Under the pieces are notes generated by a model. The model did not search any database and was not told the DNA's origin. It worked only from the letters and a program-made list of their open reading frames with translations. A stretch of 64,000 nt of DNA from Cupriavidus pauculus (GTDB taxonomy: Bacteria > Pseudomonadota > Gammaproteobacteria > Burkholderiales > Burkholderiaceae): contig NZ_BPUO01000001.1 in the NCBI RefSeq assembly GCF_022179805.1, positions 558,001 through 622,000 on the forward strand, read 5' to 3'. The translations under genes and the position numbers were made by a program. Shown in pieces: positions 39,238 to 47,817 of the stretch (within the stretch, counting starts at the first letter, position 1; every line of letters begins with the position of its first letter).

Positions 39238-40923
39238 TCAGACAAAGCCGACGACGAGAGGGCCAAGCAGTGTCAGCAACACGTTGGCCAGGGCATAGGT
39301 GATGGCGAACGGCACGGTGGGCACCGGGCTTTCCGCCTTGTCCAGAATCCCGCCGAACGCGGGGTTGGCGCTGCGCGAGCCGGACAGCGCGCCGGCCAGC
39401 AGTGCCGCGTTGTCGTAGCGCAGCACGTAGCGGCCGAACAGCATCGTTAGGAACAGCGGCAGCAACGTGACCACGGCACCGAGCAGGAAGATGGTCAGGC
39501 CGCTCTGGCGCAGCGTGTCCACGGCCTGCAGGCCGGAGTTGATGCCGACGATGGCCACGAATGCCGCCAGGCCGAAGTCCTTCAGAAGCTGGCAGGCGGC
39601 CGTGGGCATCGCGCCAATCATGCGGTGCTTGGACCGCGCCCAGCCGAACACCAGCCCGGACAGCAGCGCGCCGCCGCCGGAGCCCAGCGTCAGCGGGATG
39701 GAGCCGATGCGCACCACCAGCAGGCCGATCAGCAGACCCACCAGCACGCCGGCGCCGAAGTAGACGAAGTCCGTCTTCTCGCTCGGCACCAGCTCGTAGC
39801 CCGCGCGCTGCGCGGCGCGCTTGGTGTCGGCCGGCGTGCCGTAGAACGTGACGATGTCGCCGTGCTGGAGCTTCAGGTCCGGCAGCAGCGGCAGCGGGTG
39901 GTCGTAACGCTCGATGCGCTCGACATAGACGCCGTGGCGCATCTCGCGCCCCACGTTGGCCACGATCTCGGCCAGCGTCTTGTTGTTCATGCCCTTGAGC
40001 GTGAACACCGCGCGGCGGGTCTGCATCACCATGCCCATGCCTTCGGCGTCGGCCACTTCCTCGCCGATCACCATCGCGGTGGGCACCATGGCGTCGCGCC
40101 GGCCCACCAGCAGCACCAGGTCGCCGGCCTCCAGCAGCGTTTCCTGCGTGAATTCCAGCGGCTTGCCGCCCCGCTGGACTTTTTCCACGGTGATCAGGTC
40201 CTCGCCGCCAACCTCCAGGTCCTTGACGCTCTTGCCAGCGGCCGCAGTCACACGGAATAGCCGGCCCACCAGCCGGGGCAGCGCGCCGGCCTGGCCCGGG
40301 CCAAACTGCGGCAGCCCGCCCTGCATGGCGGCTTCCACTTTCTTGGAATCGGTCTTGAGATCCGACCCCATGAAGCGCGGCAGGATGTTCACGCAGACGA
40401 TGATCGCGCCCAGCGACCCGAACACGTAGGTCACCGCGTAGCCGATGGCCACGTTGGCCTGCAGCGTCTTCACCTGGTCGGGCGGCAGCCCGAGCTTGGT
40501 GATGGCGTCACCGGCCGTACCGATGATGGCCGACTGCGTCATGCCGCCGGCGGCCAGGCCCGCCGCGATGCCCTTGTCCAGGTGGAAGATCTTGGCCAGG
40601 ACCACGACCGTGATCAGCCCGGCCACGGCCATGAACACGGCCATGGCGATTTCGCGCAGCGAGCTGCGATTCAGCGAGTTGAAGAACTGCGGGCCGCTTT
40701 CATAGCCCACCGCGTAGATGAAGACCGCGAACATCACGGCCTTCACGCCGTTGTCGATCTCCACGCCCACCTGGCTGATGACCACGGCGGCCAGCAGCGA
40801 GCCGGCAACGCCGCCAAGCTGGAACTTGCCGAACGTGATCTTGCCGATGGCGTAGCCGACCGCCAGTGACAGGAACAGCGCCGACTCGGGCGACTTCTGG
40901 AAGATGGTGTGCAACCAATCCAT
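39238..40923 (-). CDS. aspT: AspT-type aspartate:alanine antiporter (first paralog)
   Basis: Inner-membrane exchanger of the AAEx family, 561 residues. Two hydrophobic halves of about five segments each (residues 15-190 and 390-560) flank a central cytoplasmic region with two TrkA-C-like domains (GEDLITVEKVQRGGKPLEF, LEAGDLVLLVGRRDAMVPT). Each half contains a family repeat, such as GGMTQSAIIGTAGDAI and AGALSGSRSANPAFG. Start ATG at 40923 with AGGAGG upstream on the minus strand. It ends 49 bp before aspD. Import of aspartate with export of alanine is inferred from this pairing. Confidence 0.88.
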   Translation of the reverse strand: MDWLHTIFQKSPESALFLSLAVGYAIGKITFGKFQLGGVAGSLLAAVVISQVGVEIDNGVKAVMFAVFIYAVGYESGPQFFNSLNRSSLREIAMAVFMAVAGLITVVVLAKIFHLDKGIAAGLAAGGMTQSAIIGTAGDAITKLGLPPDQVKTLQANVAIGYAVTYVFGSLGAIIVCVNILPRFMGSDLKTDSKKVEAAMQGGLPQFGPGQAGALPRLVGRLFRVTAAAGKSVKDLEVGGEDLITVEKVQRGGKPLEFTQETLLEAGDLVLLVGRRDAMVPTAMVIGEEVADAEGMGMVMQTRRAVFTLKGMNNKTLAEIVANVGREMRHGVYVERIERYDHPLPLLPDLKLQHGDIVTFYGTPADTKRAAQRAGYELVPSEKTDFVYFGAGVLVGLLIGLLVVRIGSIPLTLGSGGGALLSGLVFGWARSKHRMIGAMPTAACQLLKDFGLAAFVAIVGINSGLQAVDTLRQSGLTIFLLGAVVTLLPLFLTMLFGRYVLRYDNAALLAGALSGSRSANPAFGGILDKAESPVPTVPFAITYALANVLLTLLGPLVVGFV

Positions 40924-41001
40924 GGAACCTCCTGTGAAGCGTGACACGGGTGACAGGGGCGCATGCGCGGGCACTCGTGGCGCCCGGCATACCGGGCACA
41001 G

Positions 41002-42705
41002 CTACTTTGGCGCCGAGGCAAGCGCGCCGGCCATCACCACGGCAATCGGGCCGAGCAATGGCAGCAGGACATTGGAGATGGCGTAGGTAATCGTGTAGCC
41101 GATCACGGGTGTGCCGTTGCCGGCGGCATTGGTCAGGGCCATGATCGTCGGCGTGCTGCAATGCTGGCCAGCCACGGCACCCAGCAGGATCGGCATGTCG
41201 AGCTTGAGCCAGCGATGGCCAATGAACAGCGAGATGGCGGCCGGAATGATCGATATCAGCACGCCGGCAATGGGCAGGATCAGGCCGAATTTCTCGATCA
41301 GCCGCAGCGCGTCGGGGCCGGCGGAGAGGCCCACGGCGGCGATGAAGGTGGCCAGGCCAAAGTCTTGGAGGATCGCGGCGGCCGGCGCCGGCAGCGATCC
41401 CATCACGGGCAGCCGCGCGCGCAGCCAGCCGAACGCCAGCCCGGACACCAGGCAGCCGCCGCCCACGCCGAGCGTCAGGTCGGCCTGGCCCATCTTGACG
41501 CTCCACGATCCGATCACCATGCCGAGCAGTACGCCGGCGCCAAGGAAAACGAAGTCGGTACGAATGGTGGGCACCACCGGATAGCCCAGTTCGGGCACCA
41601 CGCGGCGCAACGCCTCGTCGGGGCCGGACAGCGTGATGACGTCGGCGCGCTGCAGCACCGTTTCGGGCAGGATCGGCACCGCATGCTGCATGCGCGTGAT
41701 GCGCGAGACGTACACGCCGCGCCCCATGCCCACGTCCACGGTCTGGCGCAGCCGCGCCAGCGACAGGCCGACGATTTCGCGGCGCGTGAGCAGCACCGAC
41801 TGCTCGGCCTGCGCCACGGCATCCATGCCGGGCTCTTCAGGCATCTCGGGGCCGATGGCGGCGGCGAACGGCACCATCGCGTCGCGCCGGCCCACCGCCA
41901 GCAGCACGTCGCCGGCGCGCAGCACTTCCTCGGGCTTGGGGCGGAAGGTATCGCCATCGCGGCGAATTCGCCGGATCGTGACGCCCAGCGCCACGTTCTG
42001 CTCGGCTTCGATCACGGTCTTGCCGGCCATATGGTCGACGCGCAACACGCGCGCCACGATCAACGGCAGCGCGGTCATCTGGTTGTCGGCCATGTCGTTC
42101 TGTCCGCCGAGCTTTTGCCACAGGCGTGCGGCCGATTCGCGCAGGTCCTGGCGCAGCAGCCAGGGGGCGAGCTGGCTGGTGAACAGCACGATGGATATCA
42201 GGCCAAACAGGTACGTCACGCTGTAGGCGGTGACGATGTTGGTCTGCAAAATGCGGATGGCGTCGGCGGACAGTTCGAGCCGCGCGATGGCCTCCGACGC
42301 CGTGCCGATCACCGCCGATTCGGTGGCGGCGCCGGCCAGCAGGCCCGACGCGGTGCCGGGGTCCAGGTGCAGCAGGGGCACGGCAATTGCCAGCAGGGCC
42401 AGCAGGACGAAGACCTCCACCAGAGACAGCAGGCCGATGCGCCATTCCCGCGCAACGTTGGCAAAGAACTGGGGGCCGCCCGTGAAGCCGAGCGCGAAGA
42501 TGAACACGGCGAAGGCCACGTTCTTGACGTCGTCATCGAGCCGGACACCGGTCTGGCCAATGATCAGGGAGACGATCAGCGTGCCGCAGATGCCGCCAAG
42601 CTGGAACGGTCCGAAACGGATCGCGCCCACCGCGTGGCCCACGGCCAGCGCCAGGAAAAGCGCAATCTCGGGTTGTCCGGCAAGCAGGGCGGAAACGGCT
42701 TCCAT
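41002..42705 (-). CDS. AspT-type antiporter (second paralog)
   Basis: 567-residue paralog of the downstream antiporter, with the same layout: hydrophobic half, two TrkA-C-like domains (RDAMVPFAAAIGPEMPEE and DVITLSGPDEALRRV) and a second hydrophobic half. Corresponding repeats read GAATESAVIGTASEAIARL and GAVAGQHCSTPTIMALTN. They differ from those of the first paralog (SGSRSANPA is replaced by AGQHCSTPT), so the substrate site may differ. It is the first gene of a likely three-gene unit, 78 bp upstream of the other antiporter. Confidence 0.85.
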   Translation of the reverse strand: MEAVSALLAGQPEIALFLALAVGHAVGAIRFGPFQLGGICGTLIVSLIIGQTGVRLDDDVKNVAFAVFIFALGFTGGPQFFANVAREWRIGLLSLVEVFVLLALLAIAVPLLHLDPGTASGLLAGAATESAVIGTASEAIARLELSADAIRILQTNIVTAYSVTYLFGLISIVLFTSQLAPWLLRQDLRESAARLWQKLGGQNDMADNQMTALPLIVARVLRVDHMAGKTVIEAEQNVALGVTIRRIRRDGDTFRPKPEEVLRAGDVLLAVGRRDAMVPFAAAIGPEMPEEPGMDAVAQAEQSVLLTRREIVGLSLARLRQTVDVGMGRGVYVSRITRMQHAVPILPETVLQRADVITLSGPDEALRRVVPELGYPVVPTIRTDFVFLGAGVLLGMVIGSWSVKMGQADLTLGVGGGCLVSGLAFGWLRARLPVMGSLPAPAAAILQDFGLATFIAAVGLSAGPDALRLIEKFGLILPIAGVLISIIPAAISLFIGHRWLKLDMPILLGAVAGQHCSTPTIMALTNAAGNGTPVIGYTITYAISNVLLPLLGPIAVVMAGALASAPK

Positions 42706-42948
42706 GACGCGGCGGCGCCTCCCTTGGACTCATGACATGGCAGGGCTTGCGGCGAACCCGCAGGCGTGAGGCATTATCCGCACAGACGCCGTCGACGCGT
42801 ACTGAAAGCTTTTGACGGCGTATTAAACGTAATCAAGCAAACGGCTACGTCTGATGCCGGTCACAGAGAATACAGGGGGAGGGTGCCGGCTGCACGAAGC
42901 AGCGGGGATGTCAGCCAGGAGGCCGGGTTGCCGCGAGTGGCGGCGGGA

Positions 42949-43698
42949 TTACTTGCCGCTGTTGATGCGATCCTGGATGTGCTTAGCCCGTGCCTCGGAG
43001 CCCGGGTGCGAACTCATGATGCTGGACTTGCCGCCGTCGAGCTTGGCAAGCTTCTGGAACGCGGTCACCAGCGCCTGCCGGTTGGCCCCGTTCTTCGTCA
43101 GCAGGTCGAACGAGTAATCGTCGGCCTCGCTTTCCTGGCGCTGCGAGAATTGCGCGTTGATGAACGTCTCGCCCAGCTCGCCGATCTGCGACGACGACAG
43201 CGCCGTCAGCGTGGCGTTGCCGGTGGACCCGAGCAGCCCGCGCGCCGCGGCCGTGGTGTAGGCCACCTGCATCGCACGCTTGGTGTGTCCCAGCGCCACG
43301 TGGCCAATCTCGTGGCCCAGCACGCCGCGCACTTCATCGTCCGTCATCATGTCCATAAGGCCGCTGTAGACGCGCACGCAGCCATTGGCCATGGCCCAGG
43401 CGTTGACGTCCTTGGTCATGTACACCTTGGCGTCGAGCGGCAGCCCCGTGTTCTGGAGGCCGCCCATGATATTCACCAGGCGCTTGGCGTAGGTGCTGTC
43501 GGCTGCCGCGATGGTGTTTTTCTTGTCCATCTCGGCGCACGACTGGTCGGACAACTGCTTGACGTTGGCATCGGTCAGCGACGCCGCCGAGAACAGGCTT
43601 CCCCCTGCCTGCGTCAGGCTGTCCATGTTCGCACCCGCGCAACCCGCGAGCACCGCCGCGCAACCCATGGCCGCAGCCGTAGCAATAAAGCGATTCAT
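42949..43698 (-). CDS. M48-family metalloprotease lipoprotein
   Basis: Zinc metallopeptidase, 249 residues, secreted and lipid-anchored. A signal peptide ends in the lipobox LAGC with Cys20. The catalytic motif is His129-Glu130-x-x-His133 in GHEIGHVALGHTK, and the third zinc ligand is in RQESEADDYSFDLL. The protein resembles LoiP/YcaL-type lipoproteins that take part in outer-membrane quality control. No membrane segments other than the signal. It is transcribed on its own; the antiporter genes lie 243 bp downstream. Confidence 0.9.
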   Translation of the reverse strand: MNRFIATAAAMGCAAVLAGCAGANMDSLTQAGGSLFSAASLTDANVKQLSDQSCAEMDKKNTIAAADSTYAKRLVNIMGGLQNTGLPLDAKVYMTKDVNAWAMANGCVRVYSGLMDMMTDDEVRGVLGHEIGHVALGHTKRAMQVAYTTAAARGLLGSTGNATLTALSSSQIGELGETFINAQFSQRQESEADDYSFDLLTKNGANRQALVTAFQKLAKLDGGKSSIMSSHPGSEARAKHIQDRINSGK

Positions 43699-44116
43699 CT
43701 TCGGTTCCCTGTAGATCTGTTGTTCTGGAGGCGCAACGAAACAGGATAGGCAAGCGATGACCGGGCCGCCAGTGGATAGTGTCTGACACGGCCCGCTGAC
43801 TGCCTTGGGTCAAGGTTGGGATGACTGGCGGGTATGTGTGGAAGCGCAATGTTGGTGCGGTCCTGAGGCGAGACCTGCCCGGAGGCAAGGTAGCGGAATT
43901 TCAAGGCGCAAGAACGCCGACCGCCGCGATTTCGTCGTTGGACATGGTCGTTGTGCCTCGCGGCATCAGAATTTGTCGCAACGTGGAAAATCATCGGAAA
44001 GACGTGCATTCATTCCGGTTCAGCTAGTTGTTTGACGGGGTGCACCGAGAATGCGCAGGAACGATTCGGGATCAGCGATCCAGAAGTTTTTGCTAGTGAT
44101 GCGGGAAGGAAATTGC
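43699..44116. other. 418-bp region with no supportable gene
   Basis: Between the M48 gene and tRNA-Leu. Short open frames exist on the plus strand (43805-44035 and 43821-44027), but they have no ribosome site, no recognisable domain and atypical composition. I see no repeat, terminator or mobile-element remnant. Confidence 0.4.
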
Positions 44117-44201
44117 TGGTGCCCGGGGTCGGACTCGAACCGACACGCCTTGCGGCGGGGGATTTTGAGTCCCCTGCGTCTACCTGTTTCACCACCCGGG
44201 C
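44117..44201 (-). tRNA. tRNA-Leu (anticodon CAA)
   Basis: On the minus strand the molecule runs from GCCCGGGTGG (44201 down) to CCCCGGGC plus A and an encoded CCA (44117). The 7-bp acceptor stem GCCCGGG/CCCGGGC is perfect. The anticodon stem GGGGA/TCCCC holds the loop CTCAAAA with anticodon CAA (44167-44165). The long variable arm typical of tRNA-Leu is present, and the T arm contains GGTTCGAGTCC. 85 nt including CCA. Confidence 0.96.
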
Positions 44202-44289
44202 ATGGGTCTGGCGATGGGCTCGAATGCCTGTCGCGCGATGATGAATCGCGGATTATGCCGCATTTCTTTACCCGGAACAACTCGGCGGC

Positions 44290-44652
44290 CTAGCGGCCGC
44301 GCCGGGCGTTGGTGGTGCGGCTGCGGTCGTAGAAGCCTGGGGGTTTGCGGGCGATCCAGCGGATGAAGTCGGCCATGGTGGGGTGGGCGCGTAGCGCGTT
44401 CCAGTCGTGGTAGATCGTGGCTAGTTCGGTTTCGGTGAAGACCGAGTGGATCTTCTGGTGGCAGACGCGATGCATGGCGATGACCGCGCGCCCGCCCTGG
44501 CTGCGGGGTACAGGGTGATGCAGGTCGGTGCTGGCGTCTTCGAGCAGTGGGCGGCCGCATAGCGGGCAGCTTGCCTGCGCGGGCAGTGAGTCGGTGTCGG
44601 GCGGACCGAGTTGGGAATCCTGGCCGGCGCGCAGCCGGCGTTTGACGACCAT
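44290..44652 (-). CDS. HNH endonuclease family protein
   Basis: 120-residue protein with a single HNH nuclease motif: a zinc knuckle CPLCGRP, then LHHPVPRSQGGR and a second pair region MHRVCHQKIHS. The C-terminal part (TIYHDWNALRAHPTMADFIRWI) is typical of small stand-alone HNH proteins of unknown role in proteobacteria. Start ATG at 44652 with AGAGGA 7 nt upstream; a longer TTG-started reading is less likely. It lies 88 bp upstream of the tRNA-Leu gene on the same strand. No restriction methylase or phage gene is nearby. Confidence 0.85.
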   Translation of the reverse strand: MVVKRRLRAGQDSQLGPPDTDSLPAQASCPLCGRPLLEDASTDLHHPVPRSQGGRAVIAMHRVCHQKIHSVFTETELATIYHDWNALRAHPTMADFIRWIARKPPGFYDRSRTTNARRGR

Positions 44653-44760
44653 GCGAAATCCTCTGAAAAGGGGGTGTCCTGGCAGTTGCGGTAGGATAGC
44701 GCGCAACCTCGCGCACGGTTTTATTGCCGTGGCGCAGCGATCTCACCGGAGCCGAGAGCC

Positions 44761-45699
44761 ATGTCCGCCCAGCCGACCCTCGATGCCACGCCCGCCGCCA
44801 GCCTAGCCTCGCTGGCTGCCTTGCCCTCGCAGGACCCCGCCTATTACGCCCAGGCATACAACAACCGTGCCAATGTGCCGGACAATGCCGTGCACATGGC
44901 GCGCTGGGCGGCGGATTCGGCATTGGCACGTGCCGGCATGGTCACGTATTTCGAGAACCTGGCCTATGGCGATGCGGATTCGCCACTCGCCGAGACCGAG
45001 ACGCTGGACTACTTCCCGGCGTCGCTGCGCGATGACGATGCTCCGCCGCTGCTGGTGTTCCTGCATGGCGGCTACTTCCGCGCGCTGGACAAGCGCGACC
45101 ACAGCTTCGTGGCCAACGTGCCCACGCGCCGTGGCGTGTCGGTGGCGGTGGTCAACTACGCGCTGTGCCCGGCCGTGACCGTGGAAACCATCGTCTGGCA
45201 GGTGATGCAGTCGGTGGCCTGGCTGTATCGCGAGGCCGAGCGGCTGGGTCACGACCGCAACCGCATCTTCCTGGCCGGACATTCCGTGGGTGGGCATCTG
45301 GTGACGATGCTGATGGCGGCGTTGTGGCCGACGTTCGGCAAGGACTTGCCGGCGGACCTGATCAAGGGCGGCCTGTCGATCAGCGGCCTGTACGACTTGG
45401 AGCCGCTGCGCCGCGCCGATTTTCTGCAGACGGACCTGCAACTGAGCGAGACCGACGTGGCCCGCCTGTCGCCCGCGTTCATGGTGCCCGCCACCGATGC
45501 GCCGTTGATTACCGCTGTCGGCGAGTTCGAATCGAGCGAGTACCACCGTCAGCACGCGTTGATCCGTGCCGCATGGCCGGGTAACGCGCGTGACGACGTA
45601 GCACTGCCGGGTCGCCATCATTTCAACGCCATGGACGACCTGATGCGCGACGACAGCCAGTTGTCGCGCGCGCTGCTGGGGATGATCGCGGGCGTGTAG
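44761..45699 (+). CDS. alpha/beta hydrolase (esterase / kynurenine-formamidase-like)
   Basis: 312-residue hydrolase. The oxyanion-hole motif HGGYFRA follows LLVFL, and the nucleophile elbow is GHSVGGH. The acid and histidine are likely in the C-terminal part, with the final His in GRHHFNAMDD. The start of the fold (AYNNRANVPDNAVHMARWA) resembles the BD-FAE/kynurenine formamidase group. No tryptophan-catabolic genes are nearby, so the substrate is unknown. It is convergent with the hydroxyacid dehydrogenase gene, 23 bp apart. Confidence 0.8.
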   Translation: MSAQPTLDATPAASLASLAALPSQDPAYYAQAYNNRANVPDNAVHMARWAADSALARAGMVTYFENLAYGDADSPLAETETLDYFPASLRDDDAPPLLVFLHGGYFRALDKRDHSFVANVPTRRGVSVAVVNYALCPAVTVETIVWQVMQSVAWLYREAERLGHDRNRIFLAGHSVGGHLVTMLMAALWPTFGKDLPADLIKGGLSISGLYDLEPLRRADFLQTDLQLSETDVARLSPAFMVPATDAPLITAVGEFESSEYHRQHALIRAAWPGNARDDVALPGRHHFNAMDDLMRDDSQLSRALLGMIAGV

Positions 45700-45722
45700 C
45701 CCGCCCGCTCAGCCCCTCGGCC

Positions 45723-46592
45723 TCAGCCCTTCAGTTCCAGTACCTTCAGCAGCGACGACGTGTCGTCCTTGCCCCAGCCCTGCTGCATCAGTTCGCCAAG
45801 CTGCATGGCGGTGGCCCGCATCGCGGGCAGGTCCAGCCCGATTTCCTCGGCGATATCGGCGGCCAGCCCGAAATCCTTGGCATGCAGGCGCGATTCGATG
45901 CCGGCGTCGAAATCGCGCGCCACCATCTTCGGTCCCATCATGTCCAGCATGCGACTGCCGGCATAGCCGGTGGACAGCGCCTGGAACACCTTGCCGGTAT
46001 CCACACCCTGCGCGCCGGCAAAGCGCATCGCCTCGGCAATGCCTTCGATATTGACGACCTGTGCGATCTGGTTGCAGAGCTTGGCCACCTGGCCGGCGCC
46101 ACTGTCGCCAATGTGCGTGATGGTCTTGCCCAGGCATTCCAGAAGCGGCCGGACGGCCTCCAGGATGTTGGCCTTGCCGCCTACCATGATGGTCAGCGTG
46201 GCGGCCTGCGCGCCGATCGTACCGCCCGATACCGGGCAGTCCAGCGCGTCGATGCCCTTGGCGGCCAGCGCCTGTGCGATCTCTCGCGTGACGATCGGCG
46301 AGATGGTGCTGTGGTCCACGCAGATCGTGCCCGGCGCGGCGCCTTCGATCACGCCGTCTTTTCCCAGCAGCACTTCGCGCACGTCGTTCGACGACGTGAC
46401 GTTGGTGAACACCACGGCCGCGCCGCGTGCCGCCTCGGCGGGCGTGAAGCAGGGCTCGGCGCCCAGTTCGCGCGCGGCGTCAGCCGCTTCAGGCCGACGC
46501 ACGAACGCGCGCACAGAGTGGCCCGCGCGAATCAGGTGAGCGACCATCGGCGCGCCCATCGCGCCCAGGCCGATAAATGCCACGGTAGTCAT
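45723..46592 (-). CDS. NAD(P)-dependent beta-hydroxyacid dehydrogenase
   Basis: 289-residue member of the 3-hydroxyisobutyrate dehydrogenase / tartronate semialdehyde reductase family. The Rossmann motif is FIGLGAMGAPM near residue 5, the substrate loop is DCPVSGGTIGAQAATLTIM, and the catalytic lysine is in GAGQVAKLCNQ. Start ATG at 46592 with AAGGAAG upstream. It follows an orphan binding-protein gene by 22 bp on the same strand. Which hydroxyacid it uses cannot be fixed from sequence alone. Confidence 0.86.
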   Translation of the reverse strand: MTTVAFIGLGAMGAPMVAHLIRAGHSVRAFVRRPEAADAARELGAEPCFTPAEAARGAAVVFTNVTSSNDVREVLLGKDGVIEGAAPGTICVDHSTISPIVTREIAQALAAKGIDALDCPVSGGTIGAQAATLTIMVGGKANILEAVRPLLECLGKTITHIGDSGAGQVAKLCNQIAQVVNIEGIAEAMRFAGAQGVDTGKVFQALSTGYAGSRMLDMMGPKMVARDFDAGIESRLHAKDFGLAADIAEEIGLDLPAMRATAMQLGELMQQGWGKDDTSSLLKVLELKG

Positions 46593-46614
46593 AAAAGCTT
46601 CCTTGCTTAAAGCG

Positions 46615-47772
46615 TTACTTGTCGCCTGCGTAGGCGAACTTGCCATTGCGGATCGTGCCCATCACGCGGGCGCGCTGATCGAAACCCTGGTGGTCCTGGG
46701 CGCTCAGGTTCAGCACACCGTTGGGCACGGTGAGATTTTTTGTCGATTCGATGGCGTCGCGCAAGGCGCGGCGGAACGCCGGCGTGCCAGGCTGCGCGCC
46801 GGACTTCAGCGCGCGCCGGCTGGCGTCGTCGAGCAGTTGCCACGCGCCCCAGGCATCGCCGGCGAATTGCGTGACGGTGTCCGGGCCGTGCTTCGTTTCA
46901 TAGCGCTTCACGAAATCGAGCGCCACTTTCTTGGCCGGATGGCTGTCTGGCAGTTCGCGGGCCACTACGACCGGGCCGGTGGGGAACAGCGTGCGTTCCA
47001 CATCCTTGCCGCCGATGCGCAGGAATTCCCACGTGGCGATGCCGTGCGTCTGGTAGATCTGGCCCTTGTAGCCGCGCTCGTTGAGCGACTTCTGCGGCAG
47101 TGCCGGCGGCGTGCCGGAACCGGCAATCAGGATGGCGTCGGGGTTGGCCGACATCAGCTTGAGCACCTGGCCCGTGACCGTCGTGTCCATGCGGCCGAAG
47201 CGCTCCTGCGCCACCACGCGCAGGTGGCGCAGTTCGGCCATCTTAGAAAATTCGCGCCACCAGCTTTCGCCGTAGGCGTCGTTGAAACCGATAAAGCCGA
47301 CGGTCTTCACGCCGTTGCTGGCCATGTGCTCCGCGAGCAGCGACGCCATCAGCGCGTCGTTCTGCGGCATCTTGAAGGCCCAGCGGCGCCGCCCGTCGTC
47401 CTGCGGCTCGACGATGCTCGCCGACGCGGCCAGCGCCACCATTGGCGTGCCGCTCTCGGCCACGGCGTCCAGGGCCGCGATGGCATTGGGCGTGATGTTC
47501 GGGCCGACGATCACGTCGACCTTGTCCTCGCTGATGAACTTGCGCACGTTGCGCACGGCGGCAGACGGGTCGCTGGCGTCATCCAGCACGATGTACTGCG
47601 CACGCTGACCGCCCAGCGTCTGCGGCCATAGCTGCACCGTGTTCTGCGACGGGATGCCGATGGCGGCCGCCGGGCCGGTGGTCGACAGGTCGACGCCGAC
47701 GCGGATGTCGGCGTGGGCCACGCCGGTCAGGCACATCGACAGTACTGGCAGCAGCAGCTTGCGCAGGTGCAT
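46615..47772 (-). CDS. orphan LivK-like periplasmic binding protein
   Basis: 385-residue type I periplasmic binding protein of the branched-chain amino-acid class. A signal peptide of about 21 residues ends GVAHA. The mature domain starts DIRVGVDLSTTGPAAAIGIP and has IVGPNITPNAIAALD and GFIGFNDAYGESWW. No permease or ATPase gene accompanies it, so it may serve a distant transporter. The dehydrogenase gene lies 22 bp downstream, suggesting the ligand could be a hydroxyacid or keto acid (inference). Confidence 0.85.
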   Translation of the reverse strand: MHLRKLLLPVLSMCLTGVAHADIRVGVDLSTTGPAAAIGIPSQNTVQLWPQTLGGQRAQYIVLDDASDPSAAVRNVRKFISEDKVDVIVGPNITPNAIAALDAVAESGTPMVALAASASIVEPQDDGRRRWAFKMPQNDALMASLLAEHMASNGVKTVGFIGFNDAYGESWWREFSKMAELRHLRVVAQERFGRMDTTVTGQVLKLMSANPDAILIAGSGTPPALPQKSLNERGYKGQIYQTHGIATWEFLRIGGKDVERTLFPTGPVVVARELPDSHPAKKVALDFVKRYETKHGPDTVTQFAGDAWGAWQLLDDASRRALKSGAQPGTPAFRRALRDAIESTKNLTVPNGVLNLSAQDHQGFDQRARVMGTIRNGKFAYAGDK

Positions 47773-47817
47773 GGTCGGATTCCCGGCGGACGGGACAGCG
47801 GATGGAGTGGCGGTGGC

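Noticed and set aside
43805..44035. Small plus-strand ORFs in the gap before tRNA-Leu
   Set aside because: No ribosome site, no recognisable domain and two overlapping frames of similar quality.
44010..44280. Short ORFs with GSSPTPGT and DSNRHALRRG motifs
   Set aside because: These are the familiar false translations of a tRNA gene (tRNA-Leu at 44117-44201) in both directions.
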